From Streptomyces sp. GS7 (lineage in GTDB: Bacteria; Actinomycetota; Actinomycetes; Streptomycetales; Streptomycetaceae): a DNA stretch of 64,000 nt. The DNA is taken from contig NZ_CP047146.1 in assembly GCF_009834125.1 (NCBI RefSeq), positions 5,201,501 to 5,265,500 on the forward strand, read 5' to 3'. Below, piece after piece: positions 16,450 to 24,969 of this stretch (the first letter of the stretch is position 1; every line of letters starts with the position of its first letter). The notes under the pieces were generated by a model. That model was given only the letters and a program-made list of their open reading frames with translations, was not told where the DNA came from and searched no databases. Position numbers and translations under genes: made by a program.

Positions 16450-17589
16450 GTGCACATTGGAGACATGCAGAGCGGTCACCTGGCACAGCACCTCGCCCGG
16501 ATGCAGCAGCCGTGGCGTTCCAGCCGTGCGCTGGTGGCCATTCCCCTTGGGCTGATCATTGTGATCACCGTGGTGGACCTCCGATCTCCGCAGTACGTCC
16601 ATCTCGGCCCCTTGCTGGTGATCGCGCCTGCCATCACCGCTTCCTTCAGCGGCCCGCGGACCACCGGTTTGATCGGCGCGTTGGCGGTGGCGGCCCAGGT
16701 CGTGATCGCCGTGTTCCATGGCGGGCTGACCACCACCAACCACGTGGCGCAGATCATCGCGCTCACCGTGCTGTCGGTCTTCGTCGTGTTCGTCTGCCTG
16801 CTCCGGGAGCGTCGTAAGCAGGAGCTGGCCCAGGTGCGGTCGGTCTCCGAGGCCGCACAGCGGGCCCTGCTGCGCCCGGTGCCGCACCGGCTCGGCCCGC
16901 TGCGGTTCGGCTCCTCGTACCTGGCCGCCGAGAAGGAGGCGTGTATCGGCGGTGATCTGTACGCGGTGACCCGCACCGATTCCGGCACCCGCGTGATCAT
17001 CGGGGACGTACGGGGCAAGGGCCTGGCCTCGGTCGGCGAGGCGGCCACCCTGCTCGGAGCCTTCCAGGAGGCCGCCCACCACCACACCACGCTGCCGGCC
17101 CTCGCTTCCGCCCTGGACAGCAGCGTCTGCCGTTACCTGACCCATCTTCCCGAGGCGGACTCGGAAGCGCCTGAACACTTCATCACCGCGCTGTTGCTGG
17201 AGATCCCCGACCACGAGCCGGTGGCCCGCATGACGCATTGCGGTCACCCGCCGCCCCTGCTCGTCAGCCACGGCGGCGTCACCACGGCCGAGAGCACCCG
17301 GCCGGCACCCCCGCTGGGCATGTGCGGCCTCGTCCCGGACCTCTACACCCTGCACGAATTCGCCTTCCGAACGGGTGACATGCTCCTGCTCTACACCGAC
17401 GGCGTCATCGAGGCCCGCGACCGCAACAACGCCTTCTACCCACTGACCGAGCGAGTCGCTCAATGGACCAGGAGCAGTCCGGACTCCCTCGTCCAGAACA
17501 TCCAGCGGGACCTCCTCGCCCATACGCAAGGCTCCCTCGGCGACGACGCCGCCCTCCTCGCCATCCAACGCATGCGCCCGTCGTCGTGA
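16450..17589 (+). CDS. Membrane-anchored PP2C/SpoIIE-type serine phosphatase
   Basis: 379 aa. Three to four hydrophobic segments fill residues about 28-115 (VAIPLGLIIVITVV, LLVIAPAITA, LIGALAVAAQVVIAV, IIALTVLSVFVVFVCLL). A short helical linker and a SpoIIE phosphatase domain follow, with metal-site acids in GGDLYAV, IIGDVRGKG, LLYTDGVIEARD and GDDAALL. Such proteins dephosphorylate anti-sigma antagonists in Streptomyces. The start is uncertain: GTG at 16450, or ATG at 16465 five codons later, with GGAG too close to be ideal. No anti-sigma gene lies beside it. Confidence 0.88.
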   Translation: MHIGDMQSGHLAQHLARMQQPWRSSRALVAIPLGLIIVITVVDLRSPQYVHLGPLLVIAPAITASFSGPRTTGLIGALAVAAQVVIAVFHGGLTTTNHVAQIIALTVLSVFVVFVCLLRERRKQELAQVRSVSEAAQRALLRPVPHRLGPLRFGSSYLAAEKEACIGGDLYAVTRTDSGTRVIIGDVRGKGLASVGEAATLLGAFQEAAHHHTTLPALASALDSSVCRYLTHLPEADSEAPEHFITALLLEIPDHEPVARMTHCGHPPPLLVSHGGVTTAESTRPAPPLGMCGLVPDLYTLHEFAFRTGDMLLLYTDGVIEARDRNNAFYPLTERVAQWTRSSPDSLVQNIQRDLLAHTQGSLGDDAALLAIQRMRPSS

Positions 17590-17657
17590 GGATCACGGCC
17601 GTCCTCTCCACCTCCAGGCCCCACTGTCTCCCTTCTGATGTGTGGGGCGTGTATTCC

Positions 17658-17867
17658 ATGAGCATCTCCATCCGTCACCAGATTCCCGGCACCGTCAGCG
17701 CGGTCACCGCTGGTGAGGCCATGGCTTTGGTGCAGGTGCGCCTGGCCAGCGGCCAGGACATCACCGCCGCCATCACCACCGCCGCCGTCGACGACCTCGG
17801 CCTGGCCTCCGGGACGTCCGTCGTCGCACTGATCAAGTCGACCGGGATCTCCCTCGCCGCCGCCTGA
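17658..17867 (+). CDS. Molybdate-binding Mop/TOBE-domain protein (molbindin)
   Basis: 69 aa, a single Mop domain: SIRHQIPGTVSAVTAGEAM..VQVRLASGQDITAAIT..DDLGLASGTSVVALIKSTGISLA. Molbindins assemble into oligomers that store or buffer molybdate in the cytoplasm. The start ATG at 17658 begins exactly at the family N-terminus. It lies about 90 bases before a MoeA-type gene on the same strand, consistent with a small molybdenum-handling operon. Confidence 0.9.
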   Translation: MSISIRHQIPGTVSAVTAGEAMALVQVRLASGQDITAAITTAAVDDLGLASGTSVVALIKSTGISLAAA

Positions 17868-17954
17868 TCACCCCACGCCACGTATGAGGGCCGCGCACCG
17901 TGCGAGCGCAGCCCTCGGCGCGGACGGGAACTTCACAGACACCCGGCGCCGTGC

Positions 17955-19241
17955 GTGAGCGAATCGGAGTGCAACGGCAACCCTCCCGGCAGCAGCCGGA
18001 AATGCCGCCGTTCGACAGTCGTGTGCATGCCTCCGACGACCGATGTCGCCCTGCCCGCCCCGATACCGCGACCGGCACAGTCACTGCGGGCGGTGTCCTG
18101 GGCGCGGGCCCGGGTACTGGCGCACGCCGCGCCCACGGCTTCGACCGCCCGTACGGTGGCGCTGGCCGATGCCGTCGGGCTGGCACTGGCCGAGGATCTC
18201 CGCACCCGCCATCCGCTTCCGGCGTTCGACACCGCCGCGATGGACGGCTACGCGGTGGCAGGTGCAGGGCCCTGGCGCGTGCGCGGGACCGTCCGCGCCG
18301 GCAGTGCCTGGGGCGGCGGCCTGCGGGCCGGGGAAGGCGTGGAGATTTCCACGGGGGGTCAGGTCCCCTCAGGGACAAGTGCTGTGCTGCCGCTGGAACT
18401 TGCGGTATGCGACGGCGACCGGGTCTCCGGCCCTCTTCCGCCGCCGGGCCGCCACATCCGGCGAGCCGGCGAGGACGCACCCGCAGGCAGTTCCCTGGCC
18501 CCGGCAGGAACCCGGATCGGCCCGGCACTGCTCGGCCTGGCCGCGTCCTGCGGCCAGGACGCCCTGGTGGTGCGGACGCGCCCCCGCGTCGGGGTATTGG
18601 TGACCGGGGACGAGCTGGACCACACCGGCCGACCGGGCCCCGGGAGAGTGCGGGACGCCCTCGGGCCACTGCTTCCGGACCTGGTCACCGCGCTCGGCGG
18701 CGAGACCCGCTCGGTGCGGCACGTCCCCGACCGGCCGACAGGGCTGCTGGCCGGGGCGGTGCACGCGACGCGGGACACGGACATCGTCGTGGTCACGGGA
18801 TCCACGTCCGTCGGGACCACCGACCAGCTCCGCAGGCTGCTGGCCGACGCCGGGGCCCGGATGGTCGTCGACACGGTCACCTGCCGGCCCGGACACCCGA
18901 TGCTGCTGGCCGAACTCCCCGCCGGGCGCTGGCTGGTGGGGTTGCCAGGGAATCCGTACGCGGCTCTGGTCGCCGCCCACACCCTCCTCGGCCCGCTGAT
19001 CGCCGGGCTGTGCGGCCGCGGCCTCGGTCCCCTGCCGCACGCCCCCGTAAGAGGGAGCCTGCAGCCCGCCCCTGACCTCACGCGACTGGTACCCGTCTCC
19101 TGGGACGGCGCCGAAGCCCGGATCATCGGAGGGCACCGCTCGGCCTTCCTCCAGGGGGCCGCCGTCGGTGACGCGCTCGCCGCGATCACCCCCGGATGGA
19201 CGGACGGCAGCCCGGCACCGCTGGTCCCGCTGGCCGGATGA
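17955..19241 (+). CDS. moeA: Molybdopterin molybdotransferase (MoeA type)
   Basis: Up to 428 aa. MoeA inserts molybdate into adenylated molybdopterin to make Moco. Seen are DTAAMDGYAV (family hallmark) near 92-101, GVEISTGGQVPSGTSAVLPLE, VGVLVTGDEL, DIVVVTGSTSVGTTDQL, CRPGHPMLLAEL and GLPGNPYAALVA. The usual SGG-VSVGDYD segment is altered to TGSTSVGTTD, so it is a divergent paralogue. Start is uncertain: GTG at 17955 or ATG at 18027, neither with a clear ribosome site; the shorter form has 404 aa, typical of MoeA. Its stop overlaps the first ATG of a broken FAH hydrolase gene. Confidence 0.88.
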   Translation: MSESECNGNPPGSSRKCRRSTVVCMPPTTDVALPAPIPRPAQSLRAVSWARARVLAHAAPTASTARTVALADAVGLALAEDLRTRHPLPAFDTAAMDGYAVAGAGPWRVRGTVRAGSAWGGGLRAGEGVEISTGGQVPSGTSAVLPLELAVCDGDRVSGPLPPPGRHIRRAGEDAPAGSSLAPAGTRIGPALLGLAASCGQDALVVRTRPRVGVLVTGDELDHTGRPGPGRVRDALGPLLPDLVTALGGETRSVRHVPDRPTGLLAGAVHATRDTDIVVVTGSTSVGTTDQLRRLLADAGARMVVDTVTCRPGHPMLLAELPAGRWLVGLPGNPYAALVAAHTLLGPLIAGLCGRGLGPLPHAPVRGSLQPAPDLTRLVPVSWDGAEARIIGGHRSAFLQGAAVGDALAAITPGWTDGSPAPLVPLAG

Positions 19242-20114
19242 CGACGACCGGCAGGTCTGCTGCCGACGGCCTCAAGAACAGCCGCGCCAAGGCGGTGGGC
19301 TTCACGACGCTCGCCGCGCTGAAAAGGCGAGTGACGGCCGCTTCCCGGCCGACCCACAGACCGTCTTCGACTGCTGGGAGGAGTTCACCGCCTGGGCGCG
19401 GACGCCCGCCACGCAGGAGGCCGAGCGCATCCCCCTGGAAGACCACCGGCTCGGCACGCCCGTTCCGCGCCCGCGCCAGGTGTTCGCGGTCGGGCTGAAC
19501 TACGCCGACCACATCGCGGAGTCCGCCCTCGACACGCCTGCTCGGCCGGCCGTGTTCGCCAAGTACCCGACGTCGCCGGCCGGTCCGTACGACACGGTGG
19601 AGCCGCCCAGCGCGATGGTGGACTGGGAGGTCGAGCTGGTCGCGGTCATCGGCGCCCGCGCCCACCGGGTGCGTGCGGAGGACGCCTGGCGGTACGTCGC
19701 CGGGCTCACCGTGGGCCAGGACCTGTCGGAGCGCCGTATCCAACTCCAGGGTCCGGTCCGGCACCCCAGTTCGCGCTCGGCAAGTCGTTCCCCGGGTTCA
19801 GCCCGACCGGTCCGGTCCTGGTCACGCCGGGCGAGTTCGCCGACCCCGACGACCTGACGCTCGGCTGCGCCGTCGACGGCGAGACGATGCAGCAGTCCCG
19901 CACCGGCCGCATGGTCTTCCCGGTCGCCCAGCAGATCGCCTGGCTCACCGCCATCTGCCCGCTGCTGCCCGGCGACCTGGTCTTCACCGGTACCCCGACG
20001 GGCGTCGGCGGCGCCCGTGAACCGCGCCGCTTCCTCGCCCCCGGCGAGGAACTGCACAGCTGAATCGACGGTATCGGCGCGCTCCGTAACCCCATGGTCG
20101 CCCGGCTCGGTTAG
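19238..20114 (+). pseudogene. Broken fumarylacetoacetate-hydrolase-family gene
   Basis: The FAH sequence is spread over all three plus frames. The N-terminus starts at ATG 19238. A shift at an A4 tract near 19322 leads into KASDGRFPADPQTVFDCWEEF..VFAVGLNYADH..VDWEVELVAVIG..TVGQDLSERRIQLQGP. A second shift near 19763 leads into QFALGKSFPGFSPTGPVLVTPGEF..DGETMQQSRT..IAWLT..PGDLVFTGTPTGVG. An in-frame TGA at 20061 replaces the Trp expected in the terminal IDGIG segment, and the old frame ends at TAG 20112. Two shifts plus a nonsense codon make this a decayed gene. It probably once hydrolysed a C-C bond in a meta-cleavage product, together with the next gene. Confidence 0.85.
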
Positions 20115-20176
20115 CCCGATGGCCCCGGCGCCTGAACCCGACCTCCCCCGCCGCCCCCTTCCTTCGAGGAGCCGCC

Positions 20177-21097
20177 ATGCCTCTGCACCGTCTCGCCCGG
20201 ATCACCATGGGTGTGCCGGACGTCGATGCCACCCACGACTACTACGCCGACTTCGGGCTCACCGCCCTGGGCCGCGGGCGTTTCGCCACCGTCGACGGGG
20301 GCGAACAGCTGAAGATCGTGCACGCCACCCGACGCCGGCTGGACGAACTGGTCGTCGCCGCCGATGACACCGACGACCTCGGGCGCATCGGCGCCGCCCT
20401 GGACCGCTTGGAGATGCCCTACATCCTCGACCGGCACTGCCTGCGGGCGGTCGATCCGGGAACGGAGGTGACCGTCACCGTCGAGGTCCGGCACCGTCTG
20501 GTGCAGCCGGCCGCCGCACCGGTGCCGTACAACGGACCCGGGCGCACGGAGCGGCCCGACGGCCGGGCGCCGGCGGTGCTGCGCGAGGGCGTGGTCCGGC
20601 CGCGCCGCCTGGGACATGTCGTGCTCGGCTCGACCGACCAGGAGGCCTCGCAGCGGTTCTTCACCGAGGGGCTGGGCTTCAAGGTCAGCGATCTGGTTCC
20701 GGGCGCCGCCTTCCTGCGGTGCTCCACCGACCACCACAACGTCCTGGTGCAGCAGGCCCCGATCCCCTTCCTGCACCACTCCTCCTGGCAGGTCGACGAC
20801 GTCGACGAGGTCGGACGCGCCGCGACGCACATGCTGGAGGGCCACCCCGAGCGGCATGTCTGGGGCCTGGGCCGCCACCACGTGGGCTCGAACTTCTTCT
20901 GGTACCTCAAGGACCCGGCGGGCAACTTCTCCGAGTACTTCGCCGACATGGACTGCATCGTCGACGACCAGCTGTGGACGCCCCGGGTGTGGGAGGACGC
21001 CCGCTCGCTCTACAACTGGGGCCCGCCGGTCCCGCCCTCCTTCCTCCGGCCCGAGGACCTTGCGGCGCTGATGACCGGCGCCCACGACGCGAGCTGA
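20177..21097 (+). CDS. VOC-family extradiol (catechol 2,3-) dioxygenase
   Basis: 306 aa with two vicinal-oxygen-chelate modules, residues about 1-110 and 145-280. The metal ligands of type I extradiol enzymes are visible in the second module: His in RRLGHVVLGS, His in LHHSSWQVDD and Glu in GNFSEYFADMD. It has GAGGAG upstream of the ATG and looks intact. Such enzymes open catechol rings next to the hydroxyls, using Fe(II) or Mn(II). Its neighbours, a dead FAH hydrolase upstream and a start codon fused to a PucR tail downstream, show that the rest of the pathway has been lost, so its present role is unclear. Confidence 0.85.
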   Translation: MPLHRLARITMGVPDVDATHDYYADFGLTALGRGRFATVDGGEQLKIVHATRRRLDELVVAADDTDDLGRIGAALDRLEMPYILDRHCLRAVDPGTEVTVTVEVRHRLVQPAAAPVPYNGPGRTERPDGRAPAVLREGVVRPRRLGHVVLGSTDQEASQRFFTEGLGFKVSDLVPGAAFLRCSTDHHNVLVQQAPIPFLHHSSWQVDDVDEVGRAATHMLEGHPERHVWGLGRHHVGSNFFWYLKDPAGNFSEYFADMDCIVDDQLWTPRVWEDARSLYNWGPPVPPSFLRPEDLAALMTGAHDAS

Positions 21098-21131
21098 CGA
21101 CCCGCACTGCAGGAGGACACCATGAACGACA

Positions 21132-21269
21132 ACCGCGCTGCACGTGGCCCGCAACACCGTCACCTACCGCGTCAAACGCGCCGAGGAACACCTTCCCACG
21201 GCCACCATCCCGGACAGCACACTGGAACTGCGCCTCGCCCTGGAGATCTCCCGGACCCTGCTCGGCTGA
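21132..21269 (+). pseudogene. C-terminal relic of a PucR/CdaR-type regulator at a deletion junction
   Basis: The frame reads TALHVARNTVTYRVKRAEEHL..STLELRLALEISRTLLG-stop, the helix-turn-helix and end of PucR-family regulators. Ten bases upstream and out of frame stands a good gene start, AGGAGGACACC followed by ATGAACGAC (21122), which belongs to whatever gene once followed the dioxygenase. The two are fused directly, so a deletion appears to have removed the gene body and most of the regulator. Between here and 21664 only a hairpin is seen. Confidence 0.7.
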
Positions 21270-21509
21270 CGGATACCGCCTCCGGCAGGGGCAACCGGTC
21301 CCCCGAGGGGAGCGCCCCTTCGCACAGGCAGGCCAACTACCGGCAGGCTCAGGGGCATCGTGGCGCCCGGTAACCCAACTCCTGTGGAAGCGCCGCTTCC
21401 AGAGCCATGTCGCCAGCCGTGCCAGTGTCGTGCCACAGGCCCACCGGTGCCACGACGAGGCGTTCCTCGCGATGTGCCGGGACGAACCGACGGGCCGGCG
21501 CTGACGCTC

Positions 21510-21533
21510 GGCGCAGGCCCCTGGGCCTGCGCC
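21510..21533. terminator. Perfect hairpin, possible terminator
   Basis: GGCGCAGGCCC and GGGCCTGCGCC form an 11-bp perfect stem with a 2-base loop. It lies between the PucR relic and the ArsR-like gene; no gene ends close by, so it may be left from a lost gene. Confidence 0.5.
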
Positions 21534-21664
21534 ACGAAGCGTTGCTCAGGCACCGGTTCGTACGAACCGCCGCAGACGGCTCCTGCCGAGACGCGGAGCG
21601 GGCGGCCGGGGCGTCCGCTACCGCGCGTCGGCGACCTTCCGGTGGCGGGCCGGTCGGCACCGGA

Positions 21665-21702
21665 GAGTTGCAAGGATCCCTTGCAAACACTCTTTGCAAC
21701 TC
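21665..21702. promoter_or_regulatory. TTGCAA operator array before the ArsR-like regulator
   Basis: Three TTGCAA boxes lie in 38 bases. TTGCAAGG-ATC-CCTTGCAA is a perfect 8-bp dyad, and GAGTTGCAA at the left end pairs with TTGCAACTC at the right end. The array ends 14 bases before the regulator's ATG at 21716, which has no ribosome site, so it probably covers the promoter and serves autoregulation. Confidence 0.65.
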
Positions 21703-21715
21703 GTAGCCTTCCGGC

Positions 21716-22279
21716 ATGGCCGAACAACCGCCCGCCCAAGAGATCACCGATGTCGAGGCGCTGCGCGCCTTCGCGCACCCGATGCGGCAGAAGATCGAGC
21801 AATGCCTGCGCCGGGGACCGGCAAACTCTGCCGCGCTGGCACGCGAGTTGGGCGAGAGCACGGGGCTGGTCAGCTACCACCTGCGGCAGCTGGCCAGGCA
21901 CGGCTTCGTCGAGGAGGTCCCGGACCTGGCGAAGGGGCGGGAGCGGTGGTGGCGGGCAGTCCGAGGGGACCGGCGCTTCCCGCCGTACAGCCGACAGACG
22001 CCGGAGATGCGCGAGGCACTGACCGAGATGCATCGGCTCAACCTCGCCGAACTGGTCGACTCCGCCCGGCGGTTCGAGGAGGCGCGCGACACGCTGGGGC
22101 CCTGGGCCGACGCGGCGCTCTTCTCGCGCGCCACGCTCCGCGTCGACCCCGGCCAACTCCGCGCGTTCTTCGAGGAGTACATCGCGCTCCTCTATCGGTA
22201 CTCGGCCCCGGAACAAGGGAATGCGCCCGAGGCGCGGACCGTGCTCGTCCGGCTGCTCGGAATTCCCGACACCGACTGA
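21716..22279 (+). CDS. ArsR-like winged-helix transcriptional regulator
   Basis: 187 aa with an N-terminal winged helix at about 12-80 (ITDVEALRAFAHPMRQKI, NSAALARELGESTGLVSYHLRQLARHGFVEEV, RERWWRAV), then a helical C-terminal domain with RRFEEARDTLGPW. No metal-binding Cys motif is present, so it is of the HTH_20 type rather than a classical arsenic sensor. The ATG at 21716 lies just after the TTGCAA array. It precedes the membrane hydrolase by 29 bases and probably controls it. Confidence 0.88.
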   Translation: MAEQPPAQEITDVEALRAFAHPMRQKIEQCLRRGPANSAALARELGESTGLVSYHLRQLARHGFVEEVPDLAKGRERWWRAVRGDRRFPPYSRQTPEMREALTEMHRLNLAELVDSARRFEEARDTLGPWADAALFSRATLRVDPGQLRAFFEEYIALLYRYSAPEQGNAPEARTVLVRLLGIPDTD

Positions 22280-22308
22280 CCGCGCGGCCCGACCGACAAC
22301 GAAGGGGG

Positions 22309-23742
22309 ATGCACACCGTGCTGCTCTCGGCTACGTCCGCATCACCGATACGCGCTGTACTGGCCGTGTTGTCCGGGGTGTTGGCCGGCACCCTCCTCCT
22401 GCTGGCCGCGCCCATGGCGTACGCCCGCGGGGACGGGCTGGTCCGCCAGGAGGTCGCCTTCCGGGGCGGCGGTGGGCTCGTCCTGCACGGCTCCGTCCTC
22501 AGCAGGGGCGGAGCACCCGGCCCGGCACCGGGCATCGTGCTCGTCGGCGGCTCGGGCCCCGGACCCCGGGAGGAGTACCGGCAGGAGGCCGAGGCGTTCG
22601 CCCGGGCCGGGATCACCACGCTCGTCTACGACAAGCGGACCGTCGGCTACTCCCTGCTCCATCGAGACTTCGGCCTGCTGGCCGACGACGCGCTCGCCGG
22701 AGTGCGGTTGTTGCAGTCCCGGAGCGGGGTGAACCCACGCCAGGTCGGGCTGTGGGGGTTCAGCGAGGGGGGCTGGGTGGCGCCGCTCGCCGCCGCGCGT
22801 TCGACCGACGTCGCGTTCGTCGTCACCATCGGCGGGTCCGGCTACGACCCGCTGCGTACCCAGGCATGGAACCTCACCACGCATCTGCACCACCAGGGGG
22901 TGGGCGGACCGTTCCGTCGCACCGTGGCCGGCCCGGCCGCCCAATTCATGGGCGCGACCGGTCTGTTCCCCGCGGCCGGCTACGACCCCGTGCCGGTGCT
23001 GGAGCGGCTCCACCGAACGCCGGTGCTGGCGCTCTGGGGCGATCACGACACGCAGGTGCCGCCCCAGGAGAGCGCACGGATCTTCCGCGAGGCCCTGGCC
23101 CGTGCGGGCAACCGGCACGCCGTCATCGGCTTCGTCGCCGGCGGTGCGCACAACGGGCACCGCACGTCGGACGGGTTCGACCGGATCGGCGGCCCGCTCT
23201 TCCACGGCAAGAAGCTGGGGGAGCCGGCCCCGCGCTATGCGCAGAGCATGGCCTCATGGGTGCAGGCCGTGGCCGCCGGCCACCCACCGGCGTCGAACGC
23301 CGCCCCCGCACCCGGGCAGGCGCTCGTCACCACCCCCGTGCCGGGCCACGCCTGGTACGCCTTGCTCGCCCCGGCTCTGCTGCTCCTCGGCTTCGCGGCC
23401 TATCCGGTGAGTGCCCTCCTGCGCATGGGCCCGGTCCTGCGCCCGGTGCGGTGGTTGGCCGGGCTCGGCCTGCTGGCGGTCGTGGCGACGGTGGCCTGCC
23501 CGTTCGCCGTCTTCGTGGTGGGCAACGGCGCGGCGGCGCCCGTTGTGTGGGGCCGTCCGGCGTTGTGGCTGGTGGTGCAGGGGCTCGCCGTCGCCGTGGT
23601 GGTGTCCGCCGGTGTCTCGGCGGCCGCACTCCGGCGGCGACGGCTGACGCCGAGCCGGGCGGTCTGGCTGCGCCTGGCCCCGGTCGGGCTGGCCACGGTC
23701 GGGTTCGTACCGTGGGCGGTGTGGTGGGGTGTCGCCGCGTGA
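22309..23742 (+). CDS. Alpha/beta hydrolase with C-terminal membrane domain
   Basis: 477 aa. An N-terminal hydrophobic segment (residues about 15-38) acts as signal or anchor. The hydrolase domain has GSGPGPREEY near 80, WGFSEGGW (nucleophile Ser), LWGDHDTQVPP (acid) and GGAHNGH (His). After about residue 345 come about four membrane helices with a small Arg-rich loop. The ATG at 22309 has GAAGGGGG directly upstream. It lies 29 bases after the ArsR-like regulator, suggesting coexpression. An extracytoplasmic hydrolase fixed to the membrane is likely; the substrate is unknown. Confidence 0.85.
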   Translation: MHTVLLSATSASPIRAVLAVLSGVLAGTLLLLAAPMAYARGDGLVRQEVAFRGGGGLVLHGSVLSRGGAPGPAPGIVLVGGSGPGPREEYRQEAEAFARAGITTLVYDKRTVGYSLLHRDFGLLADDALAGVRLLQSRSGVNPRQVGLWGFSEGGWVAPLAAARSTDVAFVVTIGGSGYDPLRTQAWNLTTHLHHQGVGGPFRRTVAGPAAQFMGATGLFPAAGYDPVPVLERLHRTPVLALWGDHDTQVPPQESARIFREALARAGNRHAVIGFVAGGAHNGHRTSDGFDRIGGPLFHGKKLGEPAPRYAQSMASWVQAVAAGHPPASNAAPAPGQALVTTPVPGHAWYALLAPALLLLGFAAYPVSALLRMGPVLRPVRWLAGLGLLAVVATVACPFAVFVVGNGAAAPVVWGRPALWLVVQGLAVAVVVSAGVSAAALRRRRLTPSRAVWLRLAPVGLATVGFVPWAVWWGVAA

Positions 23743-23839
23743 CGGCCCTCGTCCCCTCCACGACTCCAGCGGCCTCCTGAACGCCTATTGATCACGACGG
23801 AGGACAGACCCTGGTACAGGATCGTGGCAGCGGCGCGGT

Positions 23840-24886
23840 CTACTTCTGTCCCTGGTCGTGTTCCGGCTGCTGGGGCTCATCCCCTCTTGCGCAGAGCGGC
23901 GCAGCAGACACCATCCGGCGCGATGCGGTGCCTGCGCTCAGCGCGGCGATCTCCGTGGTGGAGGCGTTGCCGCCGGTGCAGACCACGGCGATGCGCTGTC
24001 CGGTGAAGTCCTGCGGCCTGGCCAGTACGGCCGCCAACGCGGCTGCTCCGGCGCCTTCGGCGAGGGTGTGCGCGTGGCCGGCGAGCAGCTGCTGCGCTGC
24101 GCCGATCTGCGCGTCGGAGACCAGGTGGAAATCGGCGAGTCCGGAGCGCATGACCTGTTGCGGCAGCGCGAAGCCGCGTCCGGTGGCCAGTCCTTCAACG
24201 GTGGTGTGGTGGGGGCGCTGGACGCAGACGCCGTCCCGCCACGAGTCGTGCGCGGCCGGCGCCGCGGATGACTGCACGGCGATCACGCGGCAGTTCGGGG
24301 CGAGTTGCGCGGCCACCAGGCAGGCCGCGGCGGCTCCGGTGCCGGAACCGACGGGTACCACGACCGCGTCGAGGTCGGGCCGGGCCTGGAAGACCTCCAG
24401 GTACAGGGTGCCGACGCCGGCCAGCAGAGCTGGGGTGTCGCCGGGGCTGACCAGATATCGGCCGTCGTCGGCTGCCAGCTTCTCGGCCCGCTCCTGAGCG
24501 GCGCCCATGTCCGCGCCGTGCAGTATCACCGTCGCTCCCAGCGCACGCGCTGCCCGTGCCTTTCCCTCGCTGACCGTCTCCGGCATCACCACCGTGCAGG
24601 ACACGTCGAACGCGGCGCAGGCATAGGCCAGCGACTGCGCGTGATTTCCGGTGGAGTAGGTGACCAGGCCGCGGGCGCGCTGCGCCGGAGTCAAGCCGGA
24701 CAGCAGGGTCAGCCCGCCGCGCACCTTGAACGCCCCGACGGGTTGGACGTTTTCGTGTTTGACATGGACGGTCGCTCCGGTAACCGCGTCGAGCGCGGGG
24801 TACGACCACATCGGCGTGGCGGGCAGGTGGCCGGCCAGAAGTTCCCGGGCGGCGAGGATGTCGGCGAAGGCAGGAGGCTGTGGCAT
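23840..24886 (-). CDS. PLP-dependent threonine/serine dehydratase family enzyme
   Basis: 348 aa, fold type II PLP enzyme. HENVQPVGAFKVRGG holds the PLP lysine near residue 54, STGNHAQS binds the phosphate side, and VPVGSGTGAAA is the Gly-rich loop. Length fits catabolic threonine dehydratases without a regulatory ACT domain; the C-terminal 25 residues are low complexity. The start ATG at 24886 has CAGGAGG-like bases upstream, and longer starts run into the LysR box. It is divergent from a LysR regulator that probably controls it. The substrate may be threonine, serine or a 3-hydroxy amino acid. Confidence 0.86.
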   Translation of the reverse strand: MPQPPAFADILAARELLAGHLPATPMWSYPALDAVTGATVHVKHENVQPVGAFKVRGGLTLLSGLTPAQRARGLVTYSTGNHAQSLAYACAAFDVSCTVVMPETVSEGKARAARALGATVILHGADMGAAQERAEKLAADDGRYLVSPGDTPALLAGVGTLYLEVFQARPDLDAVVVPVGSGTGAAAACLVAAQLAPNCRVIAVQSSAAPAAHDSWRDGVCVQRPHHTTVEGLATGRGFALPQQVMRSGLADFHLVSDAQIGAAQQLLAGHAHTLAEGAGAAALAAVLARPQDFTGQRIAVVCTGGNASTTEIAALSAGTASRRMVSAAPLCARGDEPQQPEHDQGQK

Positions 24887-24943
24887 GCAGTCATCGTCCG
24901 GGCAGGCCATCCCATCGGTCCAATGCCAATTCTCGCGGATACC

Positions 24944-24960
24944 TATCAACCACATTGATA
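24944..24960. promoter_or_regulatory. LysR box in the divergent promoter
   Basis: TATCAA-CCACA-TTGATA is a perfect 6-bp dyad with the T-N11-A core of LysR-type operators. It lies 9 bases before the LysR start and 57 bases before the dehydratase start, the classical layout for a divergent LysR-regulated pair. Confidence 0.75.
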
Positions 24961-24969
24961 CATTGCCCT

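Noticed and set aside
21270..21509. Possible minus-strand gene fragment (PAHREERLVVAPVGLWHD pattern)
   Set aside because: No family could be recognised and there is no start with a ribosome site.
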